Source: CAIXSC01 sp046349855
Lineage (GTDB): Bacteria; Planctomycetota; Planctomycetia; Pirellulales; Pirellulaceae
NCBI GenBank assembly: GCA_046349855.1
Contig: JAXMBM010000006.1
Coordinates: 1 to 64,000, forward strand
Length of the DNA stretch: 64,000 bases
Reading direction: 5' to 3'
The notes under the pieces were generated by a model that was given only the letters and a program-made list of their open reading frames with translations, was not told the DNA's origin and ran no database searches. This document shows positions 54,177 to 63,406 of this stretch, piece after piece. The position numbers and the translations under genes were made by a program. The first letter of the stretch is position 1. Each line of letters begins with the position of its first letter.

Positions 54177-54484
54177 TAGTCGCCTCGGCGGAATGTGCCG
54201 CCCTGCCACACGCCCCTCGTGCGATTTCGCACGTCCTGCCAGGCGGCCAGGGCGAATCGCGAGATCGGTTCCGATCAGCGCTGGGAACCGCGAACTGCAT
54301 CCTCAATACCTGGGGGAAAATCTCCCCGTCCGCAGTTCTGCCTGGCGGTGAATCGTCCGCCAGGAGGTGGGCTGTGGCATCCCGTTTGCACTCTCCATTT
54401 CCCGGCTGGACGCTATGGAGAATTCCCGCCTGCCCCTTGGCAGGACCAATCGGCAGGTTGTCCCTTTCCCTGGGAGTCTGCCAA
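54177..54484 (+). other. leader of the second giant gene with a hairpin
   Basis: 308 bp with no credible separate gene; the giant gene's frame is open back to 54170, but the family-like N-terminus begins at 54485. A perfect 8-bp stem (54341-54348 with 54357-54364, CCTGGCGG / CCGCCAGG) with an 8-base loop lies about 120 bp before the start and could be a leader structure. GGGAG sits about 8 bases before the ATG. Confidence 0.45.
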
Positions 54485-57400
54485 ATGTCTCCGCATCTCC
54501 CTTTCAGCGCACGCGAACGGCTCAGCTCGCGGCGATTGCGACACCGGCCGCCGCGCCGTCGCCAACTGCATTTCGAAGCTCTCGAGTTCCGCGAATTGCT
54601 GGCCGTTCTTGTGTGGGACGGGGCACCGGATCTGGGAGGAATCAGCGCCGATTCTCATTGGACCACCGACTCGAACTGGTTGGGCGACATCGCGCCTCAG
54701 GCCGGCGACAATCTGGTTTTTCCCACGGGCATCAGTGCGAACCAGTCCAACGTCAATGATTTCCCGGCGGGCACGACCTTCGGCTCCCTGCTGCTCCTGG
54801 GGGCGGGATACACGCTGAGCGGTCAGCCGGTCGAACTGGCGGGTGGGATCGCAAACTCGGGTGCCGGAAACCGTATCGACCTCGATCTGACGTTGTTGTC
54901 CGACCTGGGCATCGGCTCGACGAACACGCTCACCGTAGGCGGCCAGCTGAATCTGAATGGTCATACGCTGACGCTGGACAGCAGTAACGGCGCCGCCGAC
55001 GCGCTGGTGATTGCCGGTTCCATTGGCGGCTCGGGCGGCGTCGTGAAATCGGGCGGCGGGACGGCGCTGCTGGGGGCGGCGAACAATACGTTCGACCAGT
55101 CGCTAACGGTCCGCGGCGGCCAGTTGATTCTGGCGGGAGCCAACGCCTACAGCGGCGTCACGACGCTGGAGAACGCCAACCTGGTTCTGCGGCACTCTCA
55201 GGCCCTGGGAGCGGCGGATGGCACGGCGGGGACGGGAGTGAACGTCGTGGGGTGGGGCCAGATCGTGCTGCAGAACGGGCTTGCCGTGGGGAACGAATAC
55301 CTCACGGGAACGGGTGGAGTCCAACTCCGTACGGAAAACGGCACGAGTAGCTGGGGCGGAGACATCGCGTTCGCCGGTAGCGTCAATGTTTACAACTATT
55401 CCAGCAACGGCAACCTGATCCTGCCGAGGAACGTCACGGCCGAGTACTTTCAGTCGTACTCGTCTCAATTGCCGCGCGACCGGTATGAGGGGAACATCAC
55501 GATCTCGGGGAACATGTACGCGAATTTCGCCGAGTTCACGGGTCAGCTGACCGTGGCGAACGAACTCAATCTCAACAACGTCCTTCTGGCCGGTGGGGCC
55601 TCGGGCGGCAGTGTCTATCTGAGCTCCACGGTGGTGACCGGGACGGTGACGGCCGGGACGTACCTGAGCGGCTGGCAGATCTCGGGGACGGGGCAGCTAT
55701 CGCATCCGGCGGGCTACCTGTATCAGGTGAATCCGGGGACCGATACCACTCCGGGGCTGTTGAACATCGGGACGGCGCAGCTGTACAGCTACAACGTTCA
55801 GCTCACGGGTTCGACCCCAGGCAGCGAATACGACCAGCTACGCGTGACGGGCGGCGTGAGTCTGGCCGGCGACACGTTGACGGTGACGTTAGGTTACGTT
55901 CCGGCCCTGGGCGAACAGTTTGTCGTGATCGACAACGATGGCGTGGATCCCGTGACTGGTAACTTCCGGGACCTGCCGGAAGGCAGCCTGCTGGTGCTCG
56001 GCACAACCGCCTTGCGCATCACCTACGCCGGCGGAGATGGCAACGATGTGGTGCTGGAACGCGTGCTGGCGCGGATCTGGGACGGAGCGCCGGACGGTGG
56101 CGGGGCCAGTGTCGACGCGAACTGGAGTACGTCGACGAACTGGGTGGGCGACGGAGCACCCCTGCCGGGCGAGAATCTCATTTTTGCCACAGGTATCAGT
56201 GCCAACCTGTCCAATGTCAACGATTTCCCGGCGGGTACGAACTTCGGTTCCCTGCTGCTCCTGGGGGCGGGTTACACGCTGAGCGGTCAGCCGGTCGAAC
56301 TGGCGGGCGGGATCGCGAACTCGGGCGCCGGGAACCGCATCGACCTTGATCTGACGTTGTTGTCCGATCTGGGCATCGGCTCGACGAACACGCTCACCGT
56401 GGGCGGCCAGGTGGACCTGAATGGTCATATGCTGACGCTGGACAGCAGTAACGGCGCCGCCGACGCGCTGGTGATCGCCGGTTCCATTGGCGGCTCGGGC
56501 GGCGTCGTGAAAACGGGCGGCGGGACGGCGCTGCTGGGGGCGGCGAACAATACGTTCGACGAGTCGCTGACGGTCCGCGGCGGCCAGTTGATTCTGGCGG
56601 GAGCCAACGCCTACAGCGGCGTCACGACGCTGGAGAACGCCAACCTGGTTCTGCGGCACTCTCAGGCCCTGGGAGCGGCGGATGGCACGGCGGGGACGGG
56701 AGTGAACGTCGTGGGGTGGGGCCAGATCGTGCTGCAGAACGGGCTTGCTGTGGGGAACGAATACCTTGCCGGAACGGGCGGAGTTCAGTTACGCACGGAG
56801 AACGGTACGAGCACCTGGGGCGGAGACATCGCGTTCCCCGGTCAGGTGCAGGTGTACAACTATTCCAGCAACGGCAACCTGATCCTGCCGGGGAACGTCA
56901 CGGCCGAGTACTTTCAGTCGTACTCGTCTCAATTGCCGCGCGACCGGTATGAGGGGAACATCACGATCTCGGGGAACATGTACGCGCAATTCGCCGAGTT
57001 CACGGGTCAGCTGACCGTGGCGAACGAACTCAATCTCAACAACGTCCTTCTGGCCGGTGGGGCCTCGGGCGGCAGTGTCTATCTGAGCTCCACGGTGGTG
57101 ACCGGGACGGTGACGGCCGGGACGTACCTGAGCGGCTGGCAGATCTCGGGGACGGGGCAGCTGTCGCATCCGGCCGGCTACCTGTATCAGGTGAATCCGG
57201 GGACCGATACCACTCCGGGGCTGTTGAGCATCGGGACGGCGCAGCTGTACAGCTACAACGTTCAGCTCACGGGATCGACGCCGGGCAGCGAATACGACCA
57301 GTTGCGCGTGACGGGTGGCGTGAGTCTGGCCGGCGACACGTTGACGGTCACGTTGAGTTACATTCCGGCGCTCGGCGAACAGTTTGTCGTGATCGACAAC

Positions 57401-60400
57401 GATGACGTGGATTCCGTGACCGGCAACTTCCGCGACCTGCCGGAAGGCAGCCTGCTGGTGCTCGGCACAACCGCCTTGCGCATCACCTACGCCGGCGGCG
57501 ATGGCAACGACGTGGTGCTGGAGCGCGTGCTGGCGCGAATCTGGGACGGAGCGCCGGACGGTGGCGGGGCCAGTGTCGATGCGGACTGGAGTACGTCGAC
57601 GAACTGGGTGGGCGACGAAGCCCCCCTGCCGGGCGACAATCTCATCTTTGCCACGGGCATCAGTGCGAACCTGGCCAATGTCAACGATTTCCCGGCGGGC
57701 ACGACCTTTGGTTCCCTGCTGCTCCTGGGGGCGGGATACACGCTGAGCGGCCAGCCGGTCGAGCTGGCGGGCGGGATCGCAAACTCGGGCGCCGGAAACC
57801 GTATCGACCTCAATCTGACATTGTTGTCCGACCTGGGCATCGGCTCGACGAACACGCTCACCGTGGGCGGCCAGGTGAATCTGAATGGTCACACGCTGAC
57901 GCTCGACAGCAGTAACGGCGCAGCGGACGCGCTGGTGATCGCCGGTTCCATTGGCGGCTCGGGCGGCGTCGTGAAAACGGGCGGCGGGACGGCGCTGCTG
58001 GGCGCGGCGAACAATACGTTTGACCAGTCGCTGACGGTCCGCGGTGGCCAATTGATCCTGGCGGGAGCCAACGCTTACAGCGGCGTCACGACGCTGGAGA
58101 ACGCCAACCTGGTTCTGCGGCACTCTCAGGCCCTGGGGGTGGCGGATGGCACCGCGGGGACCGGCGTGAACGTCGTGGGGTGGGGGCAGATCGTGCTGCA
58201 GAACGGGCTTGCCGTGGGGAACGAATACCTTACCGGAACGGGCGGAGTTCAGTTGCGCACGGAGAACGGTACGAGTAGCTGGGGCGGAGACATCGCGTTC
58301 CCCGGTCAGGTGCAGGTGTACAACTATTCCAGCAACGGCAACCTGATCCTGCCGGGGAACCTCACGGCCGAGTACTTGCAGTCGTACTCGTCTCAATTGC
58401 CGCGCGACCGGTACGAGGGGAACATCACGATCTCGGGGAACATGTACGCGCAATTCGCCGAGTTCACGGGTCAGCTGACCGTGGCGAACGAACTCAATCT
58501 CAACAACGTCCTTCTGGTCGGTGGGGCTTCGGGCGGCAGTGTCTATCTGAGCTCCACGGTGGTGACCGGGACGGTGACGGCCGGGACGTACCTGAGCGGC
58601 TGGCAGATCTCGGGTACGGGGCAGCTGTCGCATCCGGCTGGCTACCTGTATCAGGTGAATCCGGGGACCGATACCACCCCGGGGCTGCTGAGCATCGGGA
58701 CGGCGCAGCTGTACAGCTACAACGTTCAGCTCACGGGTTCGACCCCGGGCAGCGAATACGACCAGTTGCGGGTTGCGGGGGGGCTGCAGCTGTCCGGCGA
58801 CGTGCTGAGCGTGTCGCTGAGTTTCGTGCCGACGATCGGAGAACGGTTCACCATCATCGAACAGACGGGAACGGAGCCGCTCACCGGACAATTCCGGGAT
58901 CTGCCGGAAGGCGGCCTGCGGGTCGTGGGACTCCATGCCTTGCGCATCACCTACGTTGGCGGTGATGGCAACGACGTGCAGCTCATCGCCCTGACGGGCA
59001 AGCACCCGCCCGAGATCTGGCTCGACGGTCCCGCCTTGGTCACGGTGGACGAGGGATCGCTGGCCACGAATGCGGGAGGTTACCGCGATCCTTCGCCGAT
59101 CGAGGTCGTTACGCTCACCGCCACGCCTGGAGAACTGACCCGCACCGGAACGAGGGAGGGATCCTGGAACTGGTCCGCGGCCGCACCCAACGGTCCCGCC
59201 GGTCCCACGGACGTCACGATCGAAGCGGTGGATGAGCAGGGAGCGCGAAACTCGGTGAGCTTCCAGTTTGTCGTCCGCAACGTGGCGGCCTCGGTGACCT
59301 CCATCACCAACAGCTCGCCGACCAGTGGATATGCTCGAGCGGGAGATCTGGTGACCGTCAAGGCGGCGTTCAGCGATCCCGGACGGCTCGATACGCACTC
59401 GGTGCTGCTCGATTGGGGTGACGGTACTCAAGGCATGGGAACGGTGACCGAAGCCCAGGGCAGCGGCACGGTCGCGGCCAGCCACCGCTACGCTCAGGGA
59501 GGCCAGTTTGTCGTCACGGTGCGCGTGGACGACGGCGAGGGCGGAGTCGGCCAGGCCACCACGACCGTCACGGTGATGGGAGCCGGTTTCCGGGACGGGC
59601 TCTTGAGCTTCTACGGGACGAGCGGCGTCGATTCGATCGGACTCGCACTGTTGTCCAATGGCCAGATCCAGGTGACCGCTCTGCTGGGAATCACCTGGCG
59701 CGGTCCGTCCCTGCGGCAGGTCTTCAACGTGCCGGTCGCCAGTCTCCAGTCGATGCAATTCGTGCTGGGAGATGGCAACGATACGGCGGCGATCGCCGAC
59801 AAGATCACCGCTCCGGCGAACATGCAGGGGGGACGAGGTGCCGACACGCTGGTCGGCGGTGGTGGGCCGGATACCCTTCAGGGAGGCGACGACAACGACG
59901 CCCTCACCGGCAACTCCGGCGACGACTTCCTGCAAGGTGGCAACGGAAACGATACGCTGTCGGGCACGTCCGGGAACGACCGCCTGTATGGCGGCTCGGG
60001 AGCGGACCTGCTGCGCGGCGAAGCCGGTGATGATGCCCTGTTCGGCGAAGGGGACGACGATCAACTTTACGGCGCCAGCGAAACGCGGGATGAGGTCGGA
60101 AACGACATCCTCGCGGGCGGCGACGGCCGCGATACGCTCCGGGGCGGAAGCGGCCAGGACATCCTGGCGGGCGGCCGGGCCGCCGACTTCCTCTATGGGG
60201 GAGCCGGCGACGACGTGCTGCTGGCCGGTGTGACGACCAAAGATGCCGCCGTGGAGCAACTGGAGGCACTGCTGGTCGCCGCCCGGCTCCAGTGGCTCTC
60301 CTCCAGCGACTACGGCACCCGAGTCGCCCGGACCCGCGGTGTGCTGCTCCCCGGCACCGTGTCGTGGGACGATGCGGCAGCCGACTGGGTCTGGGGAGAT

Positions 60401-60709
60401 GCCGGCCGCGATTGGTTCCTGGCGGACCAGGACACGCAATGGGCCGACAACGATTGGCTGTTTGGTCGCCTGATCAGCGAGACCATCGATCCGCTCCCCG
60501 ATCCGCCGGCCACGCCCCTCACGGCCCCCGCCGCCTCTCCGGCGACCGCCGTGCCAGTGACCGTGGCGCCGGCGACCGTGGCGCCGGCCAGCAGCAGTGA
60601 TTCGTCCTCCAGCTTGAATTCGGCCATCGATCGGCGGCTGTCGCTGCTGACGCAGTCGCTGGCTGCTATCCTGGACGGCGTGACTGTCTCCTGGCCGGAG
60701 CTGAAGTGA
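54485..60709 (+). CDS. giant LEPR-type surface protein with strand-repeat, PKD-like and RTX-like domains
   Basis: A 2,074-residue protein. The basic N-terminus contains an LEPR-XLL-like motif 'ALEFRELLAV' directly after the ATG at 54485, the reason for choosing this start. Residues about 44-1500 are three units of 488 residues with autotransporter-associated beta-strand repeats ('VVKTGGGTALLGAANNTF', 'LILAGANAYSGVTTLENANL'). A linker, a PKD-like domain (about 1580-1700, 'VLLDWGDGTQGMGTV', 'VTVRVDDGEGG') and about ten RTX-like calcium nonapeptides (59830-60230, 'GGRGADTLVGGGG', 'GNDTLSGTSGNDRL') follow; the last 160 residues contain 'DAGRDWFLAD'. No autotransporter barrel is present, so it is not self-secreted. 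It probably folds on calcium outside the cell. No frame problems. Confidence 0.88.
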   Translation: MSPHLPFSARERLSSRRLRHRPPRRRQLHFEALEFRELLAVLVWDGAPDLGGISADSHWTTDSNWLGDIAPQAGDNLVFPTGISANQSNVNDFPAGTTFGSLLLLGAGYTLSGQPVELAGGIANSGAGNRIDLDLTLLSDLGIGSTNTLTVGGQLNLNGHTLTLDSSNGAADALVIAGSIGGSGGVVKSGGGTALLGAANNTFDQSLTVRGGQLILAGANAYSGVTTLENANLVLRHSQALGAADGTAGTGVNVVGWGQIVLQNGLAVGNEYLTGTGGVQLRTENGTSSWGGDIAFAGSVNVYNYSSNGNLILPRNVTAEYFQSYSSQLPRDRYEGNITISGNMYANFAEFTGQLTVANELNLNNVLLAGGASGGSVYLSSTVVTGTVTAGTYLSGWQISGTGQLSHPAGYLYQVNPGTDTTPGLLNIGTAQLYSYNVQLTGSTPGSEYDQLRVTGGVSLAGDTLTVTLGYVPALGEQFVVIDNDGVDPVTGNFRDLPEGSLLVLGTTALRITYAGGDGNDVVLERVLARIWDGAPDGGGASVDANWSTSTNWVGDGAPLPGENLIFATGISANLSNVNDFPAGTNFGSLLLLGAGYTLSGQPVELAGGIANSGAGNRIDLDLTLLSDLGIGSTNTLTVGGQVDLNGHMLTLDSSNGAADALVIAGSIGGSGGVVKTGGGTALLGAANNTFDESLTVRGGQLILAGANAYSGVTTLENANLVLRHSQALGAADGTAGTGVNVVGWGQIVLQNGLAVGNEYLAGTGGVQLRTENGTSTWGGDIAFPGQVQVYNYSSNGNLILPGNVTAEYFQSYSSQLPRDRYEGNITISGNMYAQFAEFTGQLTVANELNLNNVLLAGGASGGSVYLSSTVVTGTVTAGTYLSGWQISGTGQLSHPAGYLYQVNPGTDTTPGLLSIGTAQLYSYNVQLTGSTPGSEYDQLRVTGGVSLAGDTLTVTLSYIPALGEQFVVIDNDDVDSVTGNFRDLPEGSLLVLGTTALRITYAGGDGNDVVLERVLARIWDGAPDGGGASVDADWSTSTNWVGDEAPLPGDNLIFATGISANLANVNDFPAGTTFGSLLLLGAGYTLSGQPVELAGGIANSGAGNRIDLNLTLLSDLGIGSTNTLTVGGQVNLNGHTLTLDSSNGAADALVIAGSIGGSGGVVKTGGGTALLGAANNTFDQSLTVRGGQLILAGANAYSGVTTLENANLVLRHSQALGVADGTAGTGVNVVGWGQIVLQNGLAVGNEYLTGTGGVQLRTENGTSSWGGDIAFPGQVQVYNYSSNGNLILPGNLTAEYLQSYSSQLPRDRYEGNITISGNMYAQFAEFTGQLTVANELNLNNVLLVGGASGGSVYLSSTVVTGTVTAGTYLSGWQISGTGQLSHPAGYLYQVNPGTDTTPGLLSIGTAQLYSYNVQLTGSTPGSEYDQLRVAGGLQLSGDVLSVSLSFVPTIGERFTIIEQTGTEPLTGQFRDLPEGGLRVVGLHALRITYVGGDGNDVQLIALTGKHPPEIWLDGPALVTVDEGSLATNAGGYRDPSPIEVVTLTATPGELTRTGTREGSWNWSAAAPNGPAGPTDVTIEAVDEQGARNSVSFQFVVRNVAASVTSITNSSPTSGYARAGDLVTVKAAFSDPGRLDTHSVLLDWGDGTQGMGTVTEAQGSGTVAASHRYAQGGQFVVTVRVDDGEGGVGQATTTVTVMGAGFRDGLLSFYGTSGVDSIGLALLSNGQIQVTALLGITWRGPSLRQVFNVPVASLQSMQFVLGDGNDTAAIADKITAPANMQGGRGADTLVGGGGPDTLQGGDDNDALTGNSGDDFLQGGNGNDTLSGTSGNDRLYGGSGADLLRGEAGDDALFGEGDDDQLYGASETRDEVGNDILAGGDGRDTLRGGSGQDILAGGRAADFLYGGAGDDVLLAGVTTKDAAVEQLEALLVAARLQWLSSSDYGTRVARTRGVLLPGTVSWDDAAADWVWGDAGRDWFLADQDTQWADNDWLFGRLISETIDPLPDPPATPLTAPAASPATAVPVTVAPATVAPASSSDSSSSLNSAIDRRLSLLTQSLAAILDGVTVSWPELK
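54614..59005 (+). repeat. three tandem 1,464-bp (488-residue) units
   Basis: The landmark tgggacgg recurs at 54614, 56078 and 57542, exactly 1,464 bp apart. The first two units are close to identical at the base level; the third diverges only in its last 200 bp, where length is still conserved. No indels between units. Confidence 0.93.
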
Positions 60710-61206
60710 TGACAAGCGGCTGGTCCGAACGAAACCCGTTTAGCGACAATCCAGGTCCTTTTGGCTTTCCACCGCCCTCTCCCCCCTCCTCGACTCCTCC
60801 GACGTCGACGAGCAAGCTGGTGATCGTCATGCTCGTGGGGCTCGCCGGAGCGCTCCTGCTGGGAGTGCTGGTCTGTTGTGGCGGCGGACTGGGGCTCGTC
60901 TATTGGGGGCAAAGCACGGTCGCCCCGCAGATCGTCGCGCAAGTCCGCGACCAGCCCGCCATTCGCGAGCACATCGGCGAGGTGCAGAGCTGCAACTGGA
61001 ATGCCTCGGCGTCCCTGGACGAAGACGATCCCGATACGTTGGTCTTCGAGATCCGTGGTTCCCATGGCAGCGGCACACTCATCACCCGCTCCGAGACGAC
61101 CGACGACGGTGAACGGGTCGTGGCCGCACGCCTCATCCTTCCCGACGGGCGCGAAGTCACGGTCATCCCGGAGCCGCGGGAGCCGGCGCCGGACGCGGAT
61201 CCGTAA
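60709..61206 (+). CDS. small membrane protein, possibly Coa1-like
   Basis: A 165-residue protein with a Pro/Ser-rich N-terminus, one membrane helix (about 36-60, 'VIVMLVGLAGALLLGVLVCC') and a 90-residue outer domain ('DQPAIREHIGEV', 'VFEIRGSHGSGTLI', 'RLILPDGREVTV') that resembles the Coa1-type fold used in cytochrome oxidase assembly, but similarity is faint. The ATG at 60709 shares one base with the giant gene's stop (TGATG), so it is co-translated with that gene; a GTG at 60706 is an alternative. It could be an anchor or accessory factor. Its last 44 bp overlap the convergent TetR gene. Confidence 0.7.
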   Translation: MTSGWSERNPFSDNPGPFGFPPPSPPSSTPPTSTSKLVIVMLVGLAGALLLGVLVCCGGGLGLVYWGQSTVAPQIVAQVRDQPAIREHIGEVQSCNWNASASLDEDDPDTLVFEIRGSHGSGTLITRSETTDDGERVVAARLILPDGREVTVIPEPREPAPDADP

Positions 61207-61837
61207 CGACGACGCCGTCCGGCGGCGCGATGCGGGCGGCGCCGCGGAGGAACAAGGTGACCAGCCAGTGAGCCAGCTCCGGGGTCAGATAACGCTCCGG
61301 CTGGGGCTGCCGCGCCAGCACATTGAGATGCTGGTCCATCAGGCAACAGAAGGCGAGTGCCAGACCGTCCACGCTGCTGGCAGCGAGTTCCCCACGGTCG
61401 ACGCCCTGGCCGATGACGTCGCGCACCAAAGCAAAGCGGCGCTCGGCCAATTCGTCCAGGACCTCGCTGATCCCCGGCAGACGCGGGCCAAAGGTCGTCT
61501 GGAACATCAGCCGCGGGATCCGCGGATCGCCAGCGCAGGCGGCGAAAGACGCCTGCATGATCACCCGCAGCCGAGACTCGCAGCCGGTGATCTCCTGCAA
61601 GGCCTGACGCAGCAGCTCGAGCGCCTCCGAGCCGTGCCGGCGAACCAGCCGCAAGAACAGCTCCTGCTTGCTGGGGAAATAGTAGTACAGCGTGGGCTGG
61701 GTGACTCCGGCGACGCGCAGGATGTCGCGCACCACCGTGGCGTCGTATCCCCGTTCGGCAAACACCGTCAGAGCGCAGTCGAGCAGATGCGCTTCCATGT
61801 CCCCCGCGGAGCGGGTGCGGGCAGATGGCCTGGCCAT
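61163..61837 (-). CDS. TetR-family transcriptional regulator
   Basis: A 224-residue repressor-like protein. The N-terminal helix-turn-helix is clear: 'LLDCALTVFAERGYDATVVR', then 'AGVTQPTLYYYFPSKQELFL'. The rest is the helical ligand domain ('LMFQTTFGPRLPGISEVLDE') with no assignable ligand. The ATG overlaps the sterol-desaturase stop by one base (TGATG), so it is coupled to that gene and probably regulates the pair. Its 3' end overlaps the convergent membrane-protein gene by 44 bp. Confidence 0.93.
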   Translation of the reverse strand: MARPSARTRSAGDMEAHLLDCALTVFAERGYDATVVRDILRVAGVTQPTLYYYFPSKQELFLRLVRRHGSEALELLRQALQEITGCESRLRVIMQASFAACAGDPRIPRLMFQTTFGPRLPGISEVLDELAERRFALVRDVIGQGVDRGELAASSVDGLALAFCCLMDQHLNVLARQPQPERYLTPELAHWLVTLFLRGAARIAPPDGVVVTDPRPAPAPAAPG

Positions 61838-62643
61838 CAGCGGTTACCTCGAAATGGATGCCACATCTGTCCCCACCAGCTCCGCGCCATCGGCTCGTCG
61901 ATCCCGAAATCGCCCGGACGACGATCGCGGGGAAAATACCAGGTGCCGAACAGCAGGTCCCAGAGCGGCAGCAGGCTGGCAAAGTTGCGGTCGATTGCCT
62001 CGGGTGCCTTGGAATGATGCCAGCGATGAAAGGCCGGCGACACGAACAGGTAACGCAGCGGCCCAAAGGTCCATTCCACATCCGCATGCACCAGGATGGT
62101 GTACAGTCCCAGGACGGCCGGTGAGAGAAACGACGCCGCCGGCGAAAATCCCAGAAGCAGGAACGGAATCGTCAGCAGCAGATTGCCGGCAATCTCGTTC
62201 ACCGGATGACTGCGGAACGTGCTGAGCCAGTCGAGTTGCGTGGAGCTGTGGTGCACCGCGTGGAACGGCCAGAGCCGCCGGCCATGGAACAGCCGGTGAA
62301 TCCAGTAGAGCAGAAAGTCGCCCAGCACCACCGCCGCCGCCCCCTGAATCCACAGCGGGGCCGCTGCCAGCGGTCCGAAACCCTGATACTGGCCCCGTTC
62401 GTCGAGCGCCCGGACGCCCAGGATCACCAGCGGAGTGACGATGACGACCGCCACGGCGATCACCGCCAGCCCGCTGACCCACCTGGTCACGAGCTGATTG
62501 AACGCCGCATGGAGCAGATCGAGCCCCAGTTCAAAGGTCCGAGGTCGGCGCCACCGCTTGTTACCAAACACATGTTCCACCACCCCGAACAGGACCACGA
62601 GTACGAGCACGCTCACCACCACCTGCTGCGCCATCTCGCCCAT
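61837..62643 (-). CDS. sterol desaturase/fatty acid hydroxylase superfamily membrane protein
   Basis: An integral membrane di-iron hydroxylase-type protein of 268 residues with four to five hydrophobic helices. The His boxes of the superfamily are present: 'HRLFHGRR' (HxxxH), 'FHAVHHSS' (HxxHH) and 'FHRWHHSKAPEAID' (HxxHH). Substrate is unknown; candidates are sterol-like, hopanoid-related or acyl lipids. The ATG at 62643 has GGGGGAAG upstream; an in-frame Met at 62670 is the alternative. The TetR gene is coupled downstream. Confidence 0.92.
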   Translation of the reverse strand: MGEMAQQVVVSVLVLVVLFGVVEHVFGNKRWRRPRTFELGLDLLHAAFNQLVTRWVSGLAVIAVAVVIVTPLVILGVRALDERGQYQGFGPLAAAPLWIQGAAAVVLGDFLLYWIHRLFHGRRLWPFHAVHHSSTQLDWLSTFRSHPVNEIAGNLLLTIPFLLLGFSPAASFLSPAVLGLYTILVHADVEWTFGPLRYLFVSPAFHRWHHSKAPEAIDRNFASLLPLWDLLFGTWYFPRDRRPGDFGIDEPMARSWWGQMWHPFRGNR

Positions 62644-62689
62644 CGCACTTCCCCCCGCCCGCCGATTCATATAACGAATGTTACACAGG

Positions 62690-62718
62690 AATATATCAAA
62701 TGGTATATAGCACCGCAA
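62690..62718 (-). promoter_or_regulatory. promoter of the desaturase-TetR pair with AT-rich palindrome
   Basis: On the minus strand TTGCGG (62718-62713), 17 bp, TATATT (62695-62690), in the most AT-rich 60 bp nearby. Predicted start near 62683 leaves about 40 bases before the ATG at 62643. The imperfect inverted repeat TATAT...ATATA (62692-62709) overlaps it and may be a TetR operator. Confidence 0.6.
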
Positions 62719-62848
62719 GGGTTATGGGGAGGCGGTGGGAGAAGTGCGGCCAGTTCCCTTCCGCCGACCTCGGGAAGCGAACGATTGTCCCTCACCCGAC
62801 GCACCCTGGAACGTTGGGCGTCCGACCGCCGGACGGAGCCGCCGCAAC

Positions 62849-63406
62849 TCATTCGCCGCGGAGTCGGTCGGACAGGTAAGCCCGGGCGAAGGCCCAGTCG
62901 CGAAAGGCGGTGGCGCGGGATACACCCAGGACATCGGCGGCGTCGTCGACGGATACGCCGGCGAACAGGCGGAGCCGGGCCACGGCGGCCGCGGCGGCAT
63001 CGGTCTCGGTCAATGCTGCCAATGCCTCATCGATGGCCAGGAGCGTGTCGGGATCGGGTGTCACCATGCGGTCGGCTTCGGCCAATGTGAACGTTGCTGC
63101 GCCGCCGCCCCGTTTGGCCGCTCGCTTGCGGCGCGCGGCATCCACCAGGATCCGCCGCATCGCTTCCGCGGCCGCCGCCAGAAAGTGACCGCGGCCGGTC
63201 CAGCGGGCGGCATCGTGCGGCCCGACAAGCCGCAGGTAGGCTTCGTGGACCAGTGCGGTGGCGTCGAGCGTCTGACCGGGACGTTCGTCTGCCAGTTGCG
63301 CCGCCGCGAGTCGCCGGAGTTCGGCGTAGACCAGCGGGAGCAATTCGGCGGCCGCCTGACGGTCGCCCGAGTCGGCGGCGGCCAGCAATTGCGTCAAGCG
63401 ATTCAC
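62849..63406 (-). CDS. ECF sigma factor, TIGR02999-like
   Basis: A 185-residue extracytoplasmic-function sigma factor that should redirect RNA polymerase. Region 2 signature blocks include 'ELLPLVYAELRRLAAAQLAD', 'LDATALVHEAYLRLVG', 'GRGHFLAAAAEAMRRILVDA' and 'RRKRAAKRGG'; region 4 is 'SVDDAADVLGVSRATAFRDW'. These match the TIGR02999 subgroup abundant in planctomycetes. It starts with GTG at 63406, overlapping the upstream WD40 gene stop (GTGA), so the two are co-translated. No anti-sigma factor is seen downstream; the WD40 protein may serve that role, which is inference. Confidence 0.92.
   Translation of the reverse strand: MNRLTQLLAAADSGDRQAAAELLPLVYAELRRLAAAQLADERPGQTLDATALVHEAYLRLVGPHDAARWTGRGHFLAAAAEAMRRILVDAARRKRAAKRGGGAATFTLAEADRMVTPDPDTLLAIDEALAALTETDAAAAAVARLRLFAGVSVDDAADVLGVSRATAFRDWAFARAYLSDRLRGE

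Noticed and set aside
56789..60715. Minus-strand open frame of 1,308 codons opposite the second giant gene
   Set aside because: Same repeat-driven artefact; the plus strand has clear strand-repeat, PKD and RTX motifs.
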